Assembly (NCBI RefSeq): GCF_026626705.1
Contig: NZ_JAPNKC010000001.1
Span: forward strand, 5,580,001 to 5,644,000
Reading direction: 5' to 3'
DNA from: Pyxidicoccus sp. MSG2
GTDB taxonomy: Bacteria; Myxococcota; Myxococcia; Myxococcales; Myxococcaceae
Length of the DNA stretch: 64,000 nt
Shown here in pieces: positions 49,419 through 57,290 of the stretch (its first letter is position 1; every line of letters starts with the position of its first letter). Below the pieces are notes generated by a model, which saw only the letters and a program-made list of their open reading frames with translations, searched no databases and had not been told where the DNA came from. Made by a program: the position numbers and the translations under genes.

Positions 49419-51038
49419 CTACGGCTCATCGAAGATGAGCAGTCCGCGCGACGTATCCACCACGTAGATATGTCCATCACCGGGCACGCGCATGCCAATG
49501 GCCCCTTCGTACATGCCATCCGCGCGCGCTGCGTCAGACTCGCGGAAGGTGTTGAAGTACGCCACCTCGCGGGGCTGCGTGGGGTCCGCCACGTCGAGCA
49601 CGCGCACGCCCTCGTGGTAGTACGCGACGTACAGGCGCGTGCCCACGAGCACCATGTTGTGAATCGACGTGAGGCCGCGCAGCTTGTACTCGCCCACCTT
49701 GGCGATGCCCGCGGGATTCGTGACGTCCAGCACGCGCAGGTGCGCGCCGAGCGTCTCGCCGCCCTCGAACGCGACGGTGCGGCCATTGAACGTCCCCACC
49801 GCGTTGGCGTGGCTGTACGAGTGCCCGTAGGTGTACCTGCCCAGCAGTGTCGGCGTCGTGCCCGCAACGTCCACGGCGAGGAAGCCGTTCTCGGTGTGGT
49901 TGATGTAGAGCCGGCCGCCGTACGCGAAGGCGTCATGCGGGTAGCCCGTCCCGTTGGGGTACGCGTAGCGCATGAGGAGCTGGGGCTCGAGCGGGTTGGC
50001 AATGTCGAAGATGAGCGTCTCGCGAGTCGAGGGCGCCATGGCGTACAGCCGGCTCCCCTCCACGAACACGGTGTGCACGTTGAGGGTGCCGGTGATGCCG
50101 GGCACGTTGGCCCTGCGCACGAAGGCGGGATTGGCCGGGTCGGTGATGTCGTAGACGAGCACGCCCGAGGTGCCGCTGGCGATGTAGAGCGCATCGTCCT
50201 TCGCCCACACGCCATTCCAGTACGAGTCATTGGGCCGGTCGAGCGACACGCGCCGCACGGGGTTGCGTGCGTCGCTCACGTCGAAGACGGTGAGGCCGCC
50301 GGGCCGTCCCTGGGTGGGAACGGAGACGACGTAGGCATGGCCCTTGGTGACGTACACGTCCACGGGGATGCCGCGGTCCACGTGGGACTCGGAGGAGCGC
50401 TGGAGGCCGGAGGACTCGGACTCGCCCTCGCGCCACGTCATGCGCTCGGCGCGGAAGGTGGCGCGGTAGCGCAGTTGGCCATTGCGGCACCACGCCATGC
50501 AGCCGGTGAGCGTGCGCGGGCCTGTCGCCTTGCAGCCGGCGAAGGTGAAGCGGTCCACGACGGTGCTGGAGCGCGGCAGCTCGGACGAGACGATGAACGT
50601 CCCGGTGTCCACGCGGGACGCGGAGTCCGGCTGTCCCATGACGCGCACGGGCTGGCCGGAGGCATCGAGCTGGAAGCCGCCGTTGCCCGGGGCGAAGTCC
50701 ACGCCGCCCGTGTTGTTGGGGACCTCGTAGCGAAGCTCCGCGCGGTAGATGGCGCCCGCGCGCTCCAGCCCCGCGAGCGAGGCGCTGTCACAGCGCGACA
50801 GGTCGAAGGCGGACTCGGAGCCGCACACGGCGCTGCTGCTGGTCGACACGGAGCAGTCGGCCAGGATGCCGGGGTCCACCCACTCGCCCTTCTCCTCCAG
50901 CGGCGTCCAGGGTCCGTCGTAGGGGACGGCGTCCGGGTCGGGTTGCGGCAGCGGCGTGTCCCCCGTCTCCGTCGAGCAGCCGGACAGCGACGTGGCACAG
51001 GCGAGCACGAGCAGCAGTCGCGCGGCACGGACAGACAT
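49419..51038 (-). CDS. LVIVD beta-propeller lipoprotein 4 (duplicate of 5)
   Basis: 539 aa from ATG 51038, AGAGGA eight bases upstream. Signal MSVRAARLLLVLACATSLSG with lipobox SLSGC (C21). The mature start YDGPWTPLEEKGEWVDPGILADC and the Cys pair FAGCKATGPRTLTGCMAWC are conserved in the array. Residues ~200-539 are almost the same as in gene 5, at both protein and DNA level, while ~100-185 differ clearly. Propeller strands include GGLTVFDVSDARNPVRRVS, SGVLVYDITDPANPAFVRR, LIFDIANPLEPQLLMR and VRVLDVADPTQPREVAYF. End: HIYVVDTSRGLLIFDEP. Confidence 0.88.
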   Translation of the reverse strand: MSVRAARLLLVLACATSLSGCSTETGDTPLPQPDPDAVPYDGPWTPLEEKGEWVDPGILADCSVSTSSSAVCGSESAFDLSRCDSASLAGLERAGAIYRAELRYEVPNNTGGVDFAPGNGGFQLDASGQPVRVMGQPDSASRVDTGTFIVSSELPRSSTVVDRFTFAGCKATGPRTLTGCMAWCRNGQLRYRATFRAERMTWREGESESSGLQRSSESHVDRGIPVDVYVTKGHAYVVSVPTQGRPGGLTVFDVSDARNPVRRVSLDRPNDSYWNGVWAKDDALYIASGTSGVLVYDITDPANPAFVRRANVPGITGTLNVHTVFVEGSRLYAMAPSTRETLIFDIANPLEPQLLMRYAYPNGTGYPHDAFAYGGRLYINHTENGFLAVDVAGTTPTLLGRYTYGHSYSHANAVGTFNGRTVAFEGGETLGAHLRVLDVTNPAGIAKVGEYKLRGLTSIHNMVLVGTRLYVAYYHEGVRVLDVADPTQPREVAYFNTFRESDAARADGMYEGAIGMRVPGDGHIYVVDTSRGLLIFDEP

Positions 51039-51135
51039 GGAGTGGGTCCTCTTCTCTTCTGCCCGCCACCGGCCGGCGGGCGCACGGCGGGAGAGCTTAG
51101 GAGCCCCCGGGTGTGTCGGGAAGCGACACCGGGGA

Positions 51136-51163
51136 GGAAGCGGTCGGACAGGCGCCCGCTTCC
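51136..51163 (-). terminator. Hairpin after LVIVD gene 5
   Basis: GGAAGCGG (51136-51143) pairs with CCGCTTCC (51156-51163), 10 bp past the stop of gene 5. The loop shares CGGACAGG-N-GC with the hairpin after gene 6, which indicates that the intergenic segment was duplicated together with the genes. Confidence 0.5.
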
Positions 51164-51172
51164 ACCGCGTGG

Positions 51173-52792
51173 CTACGGCTCATCGAAGATGAGCAGTCCG
51201 CGCGACGTATCCACCACGTAGATGTGTCCATCACCGGGCACGCGCATGCCAATGGCCCCTTCGTACATGCCATCCGCGCGCGCTGCGTCAGACTCGCGGA
51301 AGGTGTTGAAGTACGCCACCTCGCGGGGCTGTGTGGGGTCCGCCACGTCGAGCACGCGCACGCCCTCGTGGTAGTACGCGACGTACAGGCGCGTGCCCAC
51401 GAGCACCAGGTTGTGAATCGACGTGAGGCCGCGCAGCTTGTACTCGCCCACCTTGGCGATGCCCGCGGGGTTGGTGACGTCCAGCACGCGCAGGTGCGCG
51501 CCGAGCGTCTCGCCGCCCTCGAACGCGACGGTGCGGCCATTGAACGTCCCCACTGCGTTGGCGTGGCTGTACGAATGGTCGTAGGTGTACTTGCCCAGCA
51601 GCGTCGGCGTCGTGCCCGTCACGTCCACGGCGAGGAAGCCGTCCTCGGTGTGGTTGATGTAGAGCCGGCCGTCGTACGCGAAGGAGTCATGCGGGTAGCC
51701 CGTCCCGCCGGGGTAGGCGTAGCGCATGACGAGCTGGGGCTCGAGCGGACGGGTGATGTCGAAGATGAGCGTCTCGCGAGTCGAGGGCGCCATGGCGTAC
51801 AGCCGGCTCCCCTCCACGAACACGGTGTGCACGTTGAGGGTGCCGGTGATGCCGGGCACGTTGGCCCTGCGCACGAAGGCGGGATTGGCCGGGTCGGTGA
51901 TGTCGTAGACGAGCACCCCCGCGACCTTGCTGGCGATGTAGAGCGCGTCGTCCTTCGCCCAGACGCCATTCCAGGAGTTGTCATTGGGCCGGTTCAGCGC
52001 CGTGCGCTTCACGGGCTTGCTCGGGTCGCTCACGTCGAAGACGGTGAGGCCGCCTTGCCGGTCCCTGGTGGGCTGGGAGACGACGTAGGCATGGCCCCTG
52101 GTGACGTACACGTCCACGGGGAGGCCCACGGCCACGTAGGACTCGGAGACGCGCTGGAGGCCGGAGGACTCGGACTCGCCCTCGCGCCACATCATGCGCT
52201 CGGCGCGGAAGGTGCCGGGGTAGCGCAGCTGGCCATTGTGGCACCAGGACACGCAGCCGGTGAGTGTGCGCGGCCCCGTCGCCTTGCAGCCGGCGAAGGT
52301 GAAGCGGTACGCGCTGTTGGGGCCGGGTACCTGCGACAAGACGAAGAACGTCCCGGTGTCCACGCGGGACGGGGAGGACGGCGGCACCCCCATGACGCTC
52401 AGGAGCTGCCCGTTGGCGCCGAACTGGAAGCCGACGTTGCCCGGAGCGCCATTCATGCCGCTCGCGCTGTTGAAGAGCTCGTAGCGAATCTGAGCGCGGT
52501 AGATGGCGCGCTCGCGCTCCAGCCCCGCGAGCGAGGCGCTGTCGCAGCGCGACAGGTCGAAGGAGGACTCGGAGCCGCACACGGCGGAGGCGCTGGTCGA
52601 CACAGAGCACTCGGCCAGGGGGCCGGGGTCCACCCACTCACCCTGCTCCTCCAGCGGCGTCCAGGGGCCGTCGTAGGGGACGGAGTCCGGGGCGGGTCGA
52701 GGCGGCGGCGCATCCCCCGTCTCCGTCGAGCAGGCGGACAGCGACGTGGCACAGGCGAGCGCGAGCAGCAGTCGCACGGCACGGACAGACAT
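51173..52792 (-). CDS. LVIVD beta-propeller lipoprotein 5 (duplicate of 4)
   Basis: 539 aa from ATG 52792. Signal MSVRAVRLLLALACATSLSA with lipobox SLSAC (C21), then YDGPWTPLEEQGEWVDPGPLAEC. It has the same length as gene 4. Residues ~100-185 (YELFNSASGMNGAPGNVGFQ...) differ from gene 4, while the propeller is nearly the same (GGLTVFDVSDPSKPVKRTA, AGVLVYDITDPANPAFVRR, LIFDITRPLEPQLVMR, HIYVVDTSRGLLIFDEP). The diverged cap may set ligand specificity. Own hairpin downstream; 131 bp from gene 6. Confidence 0.88.
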   Translation of the reverse strand: MSVRAVRLLLALACATSLSACSTETGDAPPPRPAPDSVPYDGPWTPLEEQGEWVDPGPLAECSVSTSASAVCGSESSFDLSRCDSASLAGLERERAIYRAQIRYELFNSASGMNGAPGNVGFQFGANGQLLSVMGVPPSSPSRVDTGTFFVLSQVPGPNSAYRFTFAGCKATGPRTLTGCVSWCHNGQLRYPGTFRAERMMWREGESESSGLQRVSESYVAVGLPVDVYVTRGHAYVVSQPTRDRQGGLTVFDVSDPSKPVKRTALNRPNDNSWNGVWAKDDALYIASKVAGVLVYDITDPANPAFVRRANVPGITGTLNVHTVFVEGSRLYAMAPSTRETLIFDITRPLEPQLVMRYAYPGGTGYPHDSFAYDGRLYINHTEDGFLAVDVTGTTPTLLGKYTYDHSYSHANAVGTFNGRTVAFEGGETLGAHLRVLDVTNPAGIAKVGEYKLRGLTSIHNLVLVGTRLYVAYYHEGVRVLDVADPTQPREVAYFNTFRESDAARADGMYEGAIGMRVPGDGHIYVVDTSRGLLIFDEP

Positions 52793-52883
52793 GGGCGAGT
52801 CCTCTTGTCTTCTGCCCGCTACCGGCGGGCGCACGGCGGGGGAGCTTAGGGCGCCAACGTACCGGGAAGCGGCGCCAGGAATG

Positions 52884-52917
52884 GGTGGAAGCGGGCGGAC
52901 AGGTGCCCGCTCCCACC
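52884..52917 (-). terminator. Hairpin terminator after LVIVD gene 6
   Basis: 13-bp arms with one G-U pair when read leftward (52905-52917 and 52884-52896), loop of 8 bases, beginning 6 bp past the stop. No T run. Confidence 0.6.
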
Positions 52918-52923
52918 GCGCGG

Positions 52924-54657
52924 CTACGGCTCGTTGAAGATGAGCAGGCCGCGCGAGGAGTCCACGAGGTACACGGCCCCGTCGCCGGGCACGCGGATGC
53001 CGAAGGCGCCCTCGGTGAGGTTGTCCGTCCGTCCGGGGTCTGTCTCCCGGAAGGTGTTGTAGTGGGCGACCTGCCGCGGCTTCGTGGGGTTGGACACGTC
53101 CAGCACGCGCAGCCCCTCCTGGTACCAGGCGACGTACAGCCGCGTGCCCCGGAGGAGGAAGTTGTGGATGGAGGTGACGGGCCGCAGGCGGAACTCGCCC
53201 ATCTTCACGATGTGCGCGGGGTCGGTGACGTCGAGCACGCGCAGGTGGGCGCCGCTCGCCTCTCCGCCTTCAAAGGCAATCGTGCGGCCGGCGAAGGTGC
53301 CCACCTCGCTGTGGTGCGCGTAGGCGCCGCCGCCGTGGACGAACTGGCCCAGGTGCCGCACGTTCTCCAGGTCGGTGACGTCCATGACGGACAGGCCACC
53401 AAACCCGTTGCTGACGTAGAGGCGGCCCTCGTACGCGAAGGCATCATGCGGGCCCGCGGACGAGAGCTCCTCCGGTAGGGAGATGCTCTGGAGCAGCACG
53501 GGGCTGAGCGGATTCGTGACGTCGAACACCAGCGTCGAGCTGTCCAGCGACATGGCATGGAGGCGGTTGCCGTCCACGAGCACGGTGTGCACGCCCTCGG
53601 GGCCCGCGGCGAAGCTGCGCACGAACTCCGGCGCTCCGGGGTTCGTGATGTCGTAGACGAGGACGCCCGAGTTCAGGCTCGCGATGTAGAGGGCATCCCC
53701 CTTCGCCCAGACGCCGTTCCAGTAGCTGTCGCCGGGCAGGCTGATGGACGCCTTGAAGATGGGGTGTCGCGGGTCGCTCACATCGAAGACGGTGAGCCCA
53801 CCGTCGACGCCGGCATGGTTGAACGAGACGACATACGCATGGTGCTTCGCGACGTAGACGTCCGCGGGCATGCCCAGGGCGACGAAGGACTCGGAGAGCA
53901 GCTCGAGTCCGCCGGAGGACTCCGGTTCGCCCGGATGTACCGCCACGTTGTGGGCCTCGAAGGTGCCCGCTCCCGCGAACAGTCCGTCAACGCAGCGGCT
54001 GAAGCAGCCGGTGATGATTCCAGGCAACGGCACCTGGCAGCCCGCGAGCGCCGTCACGAGGCCGGTGTAGGGATTCCTTCCGGCGACGAAGAACGTCCCG
54101 CCATCCGTCTGCCGCTGGAGGAGGGGCGCGCTGCTCATCATGTCCGGGCCGCCATCGGAGCGGAGCACGAAGCGGGCGGCGGCGGGGCTGATGCGGGTGC
54201 CGCCGTCGGCCAGGCGCCGCTCCATGCGCAGGTCCGCCATGTAGATGCCGTGCGGCGGGACGGCGGCGAGCGCTTCCGGCGAGCACTGCGACACGTCATA
54301 GCGGGACAGGTCCTCGCAGGAGACGGTGTCCGGGGCTCCCACGGCGTTGAAGGCACACGGGGCATACGGGCCGCGGTCCACCCAGTCCCCCGTCTCCGCG
54401 AGCACGGTGTAGCCGCCATCCCAGGGCTCCTCCGGGCCCGCGTCGGCGGTGCCGGAGTCCTCCGAGCCCGCGTCTTCGGAGCCCGCGTCTTCGGGAGTGC
54501 CAGCGTCGGAGCCCGCGTCCTCGTGAGTGCCGGAGTCGGACGTCCCCGCGTCCTTCACGGGGTCCGGGTCGGGCGAGTCGGTGCAGCCTGAGAGCGCGAA
54601 CAGGCAGAGGGCGCCGATGCACGGCAGCGCCCACGGCGAGCGTAGAAGGGACGGCAT
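52924..54657 (-). CDS. LVIVD beta-propeller lipoprotein 6 with acidic linker
   Basis: 577 aa from ATG 54657. Lipobox FALSGC (C25), then a linker of ~50 residues built from D-A-G-S/T-x-E/D units (DAGTSDSGTHEDAGSDAGTP), a tether like the TDAG spacer of the fibro-slime lipoprotein. The conserved cap EPWDGGYTVLAETGDWVDRGPYAPC follows, then the propeller: GGLTVFDVSDPRHPIFKAS, SGVLVYDITNPGAPEFVRS, TLVFDVTNPLSPVLLQS, LRVLDVTDPAHIVKMGEF, LRVLDVSNPTKPRQVAHY. End AVYLVDSSRGLLIFNEP. It is the most upstream of the six and the only one with a long tether. Confidence 0.88.
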   Translation of the reverse strand: MPSLLRSPWALPCIGALCLFALSGCTDSPDPDPVKDAGTSDSGTHEDAGSDAGTPEDAGSEDAGSEDSGTADAGPEEPWDGGYTVLAETGDWVDRGPYAPCAFNAVGAPDTVSCEDLSRYDVSQCSPEALAAVPPHGIYMADLRMERRLADGGTRISPAAARFVLRSDGGPDMMSSAPLLQRQTDGGTFFVAGRNPYTGLVTALAGCQVPLPGIITGCFSRCVDGLFAGAGTFEAHNVAVHPGEPESSGGLELLSESFVALGMPADVYVAKHHAYVVSFNHAGVDGGLTVFDVSDPRHPIFKASISLPGDSYWNGVWAKGDALYIASLNSGVLVYDITNPGAPEFVRSFAAGPEGVHTVLVDGNRLHAMSLDSSTLVFDVTNPLSPVLLQSISLPEELSSAGPHDAFAYEGRLYVSNGFGGLSVMDVTDLENVRHLGQFVHGGGAYAHHSEVGTFAGRTIAFEGGEASGAHLRVLDVTDPAHIVKMGEFRLRPVTSIHNFLLRGTRLYVAWYQEGLRVLDVSNPTKPRQVAHYNTFRETDPGRTDNLTEGAFGIRVPGDGAVYLVDSSRGLLIFNEP

Positions 54658-55012
54658 GGATGTGGACCTCGCGGATGGGGCGTCCCGTTCGAGTCGCGGG
54701 CCCCCTGTTCCGGATACGTCCGCGCGAGCCCGGCATAGCTGCGCACCGATGGAACTATTTGCGCCGTGAGCAGGAACTCCACCGGGAGCGCGGCCGAGCG
54801 CGGTTGCGGCCCGGGTTGGTCCTGTCGTTGCACCGGAGCGTCGGGGGTGGGTTGGGGGTCGTCAGCACCGCCGGAAGATGCGATGGAGCAGGCGAGCGCC
54901 AACGCCCGGGCCTGTCGGGTCGGAAGCATCCTCCGGTGGGGCCGCCGGGCGCGGTGGAGACACGGAGGTCAGGGCGTGGTCTGACGCGCCTGGGAAGGAA
55001 GGTTGACGGTTG
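54658..55012. other. Divergent intergenic region, nothing recognised
   Basis: 355 bp between LVIVD gene 6 (leftward) and the RecF-like ATPase (rightward). Several open frames cross it but none has codon pattern and ribosome site together. Promoters for both sides must lie here. Confidence 0.4.
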
Positions 55013-56116
55013 ATGCCCATTACCCGTCTGGAAATCGCCGGCTATCGCTCGGTGCGGCGGCTGTCATTGGAGCTGGGGCCGGTGAATGTGATTGTCGGGC
55101 CCAACGGCAGCGGGAAGACGAACCTGTACCGGGCGCTGTATCTCCTGGTGGCGGCGGCGGAGGGGCGGCTGGCGCGCACGCTGGCGGAGGAGGGCGGCAC
55201 GCCGAGCGTGCTGTGGGCGGGCCCGCGCGAGGGGAAGAAGCCCGTGCGGATGACGGTGGGCGTGGAGCTGGGGGACGTGGCGTACGAGCTGAGCTGCGGC
55301 ATCGTCCCGCCGGTGCCGGGCGAAGCGGGGCACTTCGCGCTGGACCCGGAGGTGAAGGAGGAGCACCTGTGGGCCTTCTCGGGAGGGCGCAAGGTGGTGT
55401 TGATGGAGCGCAAGGACCGCACGGCCTTCCTGCGGGATTCGGAGGGGACGCGGGTGACGTTCCCCACGCAGCTCTGGAGTGCGGAGTCGGTGATGGACCA
55501 GCTCGCCGAGCCGCACCGCTTCCCGCGCCTGGCGGAGGTGCAGCGCACGTTGCGAGCGTGGCGCTTCTACCACCAGTTCCGTACGGACCCGGACGCGCCC
55601 ATGCGGCACCCGCAGGTGGGCGTGCGCACGCCGGTGCTGTCGCATGACGGCAGGGACCTGGCCGCGGCGCTGATGACCATCCTGGAGATTGGCGACTACC
55701 GCGCGCTGGAGCAGGGGCTGGAGGATGCGTTTCCGGGCTCGCGGCTGGAGGTGCGCTCTCCGGAGGGGCGCTTCAGCCTGTACCTGCACATGCCGGGGCT
55801 GATGCGGCCGATGGGTGCGGCGGAGCTGTCGGACGGGACGTTGCGCTACCTGTGCCTGCTGGCGGCGCTGCTGAGCCCGAGGCCGCCGCCCTTCCTGGCG
55901 CTGAACGAGCCGGAGACGAGCCTGCACCCGGACCTGCTGGAGCCGCTGGGCCGGCTCATCACGCGCGCGGCGAAGCACAGTCAGGTATGGGTGACGACGC
56001 ATGCGGAGCCCCTGGCGAAGGTGGTGGCGGAGCGCTCCCATTGCGCGCCGGTGCACCTGGTGAAGCCCGGAGGCGCCACGGAGTTGGCGGAGCAGTCGAC
56101 GGGTGAGGAGGACTGA
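55013..56116 (+). CDS. RecF/OLD-like AAA ATPase
   Basis: 367 aa from ATG 55013 (TTG 55010 possible), AAGGAAGG upstream. ABC/SMC-type ATPase: RLEIAGYRSVRRLSLELGPVNVIVGPNGSGKTNLYRAL with Walker A at 29-36, signature MGAAELSDGTLRYLCLLAALL, Walker B PPFLALNEPETSLHPDLLEPL, and VWVTTHAEPLAKVV as the H loop. Walker B has LNEPE, common in this family of predicted ATPases (COG4637-like). There is no TOPRIM domain, so it is not a full OLD nuclease. Such stand-alone proteins are thought to act in DNA repair or as regulators; function open. TruB starts 12 bp downstream, giving a probable operon. Confidence 0.87.
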   Translation: MPITRLEIAGYRSVRRLSLELGPVNVIVGPNGSGKTNLYRALYLLVAAAEGRLARTLAEEGGTPSVLWAGPREGKKPVRMTVGVELGDVAYELSCGIVPPVPGEAGHFALDPEVKEEHLWAFSGGRKVVLMERKDRTAFLRDSEGTRVTFPTQLWSAESVMDQLAEPHRFPRLAEVQRTLRAWRFYHQFRTDPDAPMRHPQVGVRTPVLSHDGRDLAAALMTILEIGDYRALEQGLEDAFPGSRLEVRSPEGRFSLYLHMPGLMRPMGAAELSDGTLRYLCLLAALLSPRPPPFLALNEPETSLHPDLLEPLGRLITRAAKHSQVWVTTHAEPLAKVVAERSHCAPVHLVKPGGATELAEQSTGEED

Positions 56117-56128
56117 GGTGGGCGGCGC

Positions 56129-57022
56129 ATGACTCCCGGCATCTATCGGGTCCACAAACCGGTGGGCCCCACGAGCTTCTCGGTGGTGCAGTCGTTCCTG
56201 GAGGAGACGCGGGCGAAGCCGGGCAAGCGCGTGCCCGTGTGTCATGGCGGCACGCTGGACCCGTTCGCGGAAGGGCTGTTGCTCGTGCTGGTGGGCGGGG
56301 CCACCCGGCTGTTCGAGTTGCTGCACGCCGTGCCCAAGACGTACGAGGCCGAGGTGGTGTGGGGCACGGAGACGGACACCGGGGACCTGCACGGCAAGCC
56401 GGTGCACCAGGGGGACACGTCCGCGCTGACGCCCGAGCTGCTGGACGCAACGCTCGCGCGCTTCGTGGGCTGGCAGGAGCAGGTGCCGCCGGCGACGAGC
56501 GCGAAGAAGGTGGGAGGAGAGCCGGCGTACCGCAAGGCGCACCGGGGCGAGGTGGTGGAATTGCCACCGTCCCGCGTGTACCTGCACCAGGCGCGCTGGC
56601 TGTCCCATGCACTGCCGCACTCGAGCCGGCTGTTGCTGACCTGCCGTGGTGGCTACTACGTGCGCGCCCTCGCAAGGGACGTGGGCCAGGTGCTCGGCTG
56701 TGGCGCGCACCTGTCGGCCCTGAAGCGCACCGCGATTGGTCCGTGGGAAGACCCACCGCCCGGGCAGCGGGTCGGACTGCACGGTCGCGAGCTTCTTCCC
56801 TGGAGCCGAGCGCGCCCGCTGACGGACCACGAGGTCGGCGAACTGCGGCGCGAGCGAGGCATCCCCACGGACGCAACCTGGCCCCCGGACTGGAGACCGC
56901 CGCCGGGCTTCCCCGACCCGGAGGCCCCGGTGAGAGGCTTTCACCAGGGCCGGCTCACGTTCCTCCTCCGCGAGAGAGACGGCGCGCTGTGGAGTGAGAC
57001 CGAGCTCCGCGGAGGACTGTGA
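56129..57022 (+). CDS. truB: tRNA pseudouridine(55) synthase TruB
   Basis: 297 aa. TruB converts U55 of the tRNA T loop to pseudouridine. IYRVHKPVGPTSFSVVQ, then CHGGTLDPFAEGLLLVLVG with catalytic Asp44, TYEAEVVWGTETDTGDLHG, PATSAKKVGGEPAYRKAHRGE and CRGGYYVRALARDVGQVLG are the family motifs in the expected order. The C-terminal ~80 residues are Pro/Arg-rich and do not look like a standard PUA domain. In many bacteria truB sits with rbfA, infB and ribF; here it follows a RecF-like ATPase by 12 bp, so a second copy in the usual context elsewhere in the genome is possible. Confidence 0.9.
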   Translation: MTPGIYRVHKPVGPTSFSVVQSFLEETRAKPGKRVPVCHGGTLDPFAEGLLLVLVGGATRLFELLHAVPKTYEAEVVWGTETDTGDLHGKPVHQGDTSALTPELLDATLARFVGWQEQVPPATSAKKVGGEPAYRKAHRGEVVELPPSRVYLHQARWLSHALPHSSRLLLTCRGGYYVRALARDVGQVLGCGAHLSALKRTAIGPWEDPPPGQRVGLHGRELLPWSRARPLTDHEVGELRRERGIPTDATWPPDWRPPPGFPDPEAPVRGFHQGRLTFLLRERDGALWSETELRGGL

Positions 57023-57085
57023 AGGTCCCTGGCCCGCGACCTCCGGGAGCTGACGCCGGACGCTGGCGCGGATCCGGTGACTGCC

Positions 57086-57151
57086 GTCACCACCCCCTGA
57101 CTCCGGGGTGATGACAGGTGTCACCGGTGGTGACTGTTGTCACCACCCCCT
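57086..57151. promoter_or_regulatory. Cluster of TGAC/GTCA dyads and direct repeats
   Basis: GTCACCACCCCCT occurs twice (57086-57098, 57139-57151). Between them, GGTGGTGAC (57126-57134) and GTCACCACC (57139-57147) form a 9-bp perfect hairpin with a TGTT loop, and GTCACCGGTGGTGAC (57120-57134) is a 15-bp palindrome. It may be a terminator for truB or an operator/enhancer site for the sigma-54-like promoter ~85 bp downstream. Confidence 0.55.
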
Positions 57152-57233
57152 CGCGGCCTCCAGGACACACCCCCATGCGTCCAAACCCCTGAAAAGACGA
57201 TGAAGTGAAGGTGAGGCCACGGGGGTAGGTGTG

Positions 57234-57249
57234 TGGCACGCTGCGCGCA
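57234..57249 (+). promoter_or_regulatory. Sigma-54-like promoter (-24/-12)
   Basis: TGGCACG-CTGC-GCGCA matches the consensus TGGCACG-N4-TTGCA at all seven -24 bases and at the essential GC of the -12 element with the correct spacing. It lies 41 bp before ATG 57291. The dyad cluster at 57086-57151 is at a suitable distance for an enhancer-binding protein. Confidence 0.55.
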
Positions 57250-57290
57250 ATGGGGATGGTCACCACGCTCCAATCAACACGGAGATCCAA

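Larger units (their letters stand above)
49419..52792. repeat. Tandem gene duplication (LVIVD genes 4 and 5), offset 1754 bp
   Basis: Two 540-codon copies of equal length lie head to tail. Identity is near complete over the 3' two thirds of each gene and over the signal-peptide end, with a diverged stretch in between, giving a mosaic. Confidence 0.85.

Noticed and set aside
54555..54929. Minus-strand 124-codon ORF with a lipobox-like start (RALALACSIASSGG)
   Set aside because: It overlaps the start of LVIVD gene 6 by about 100 bp, lacks a ribosome site and turns into low-complexity Pro/Arg sequence.
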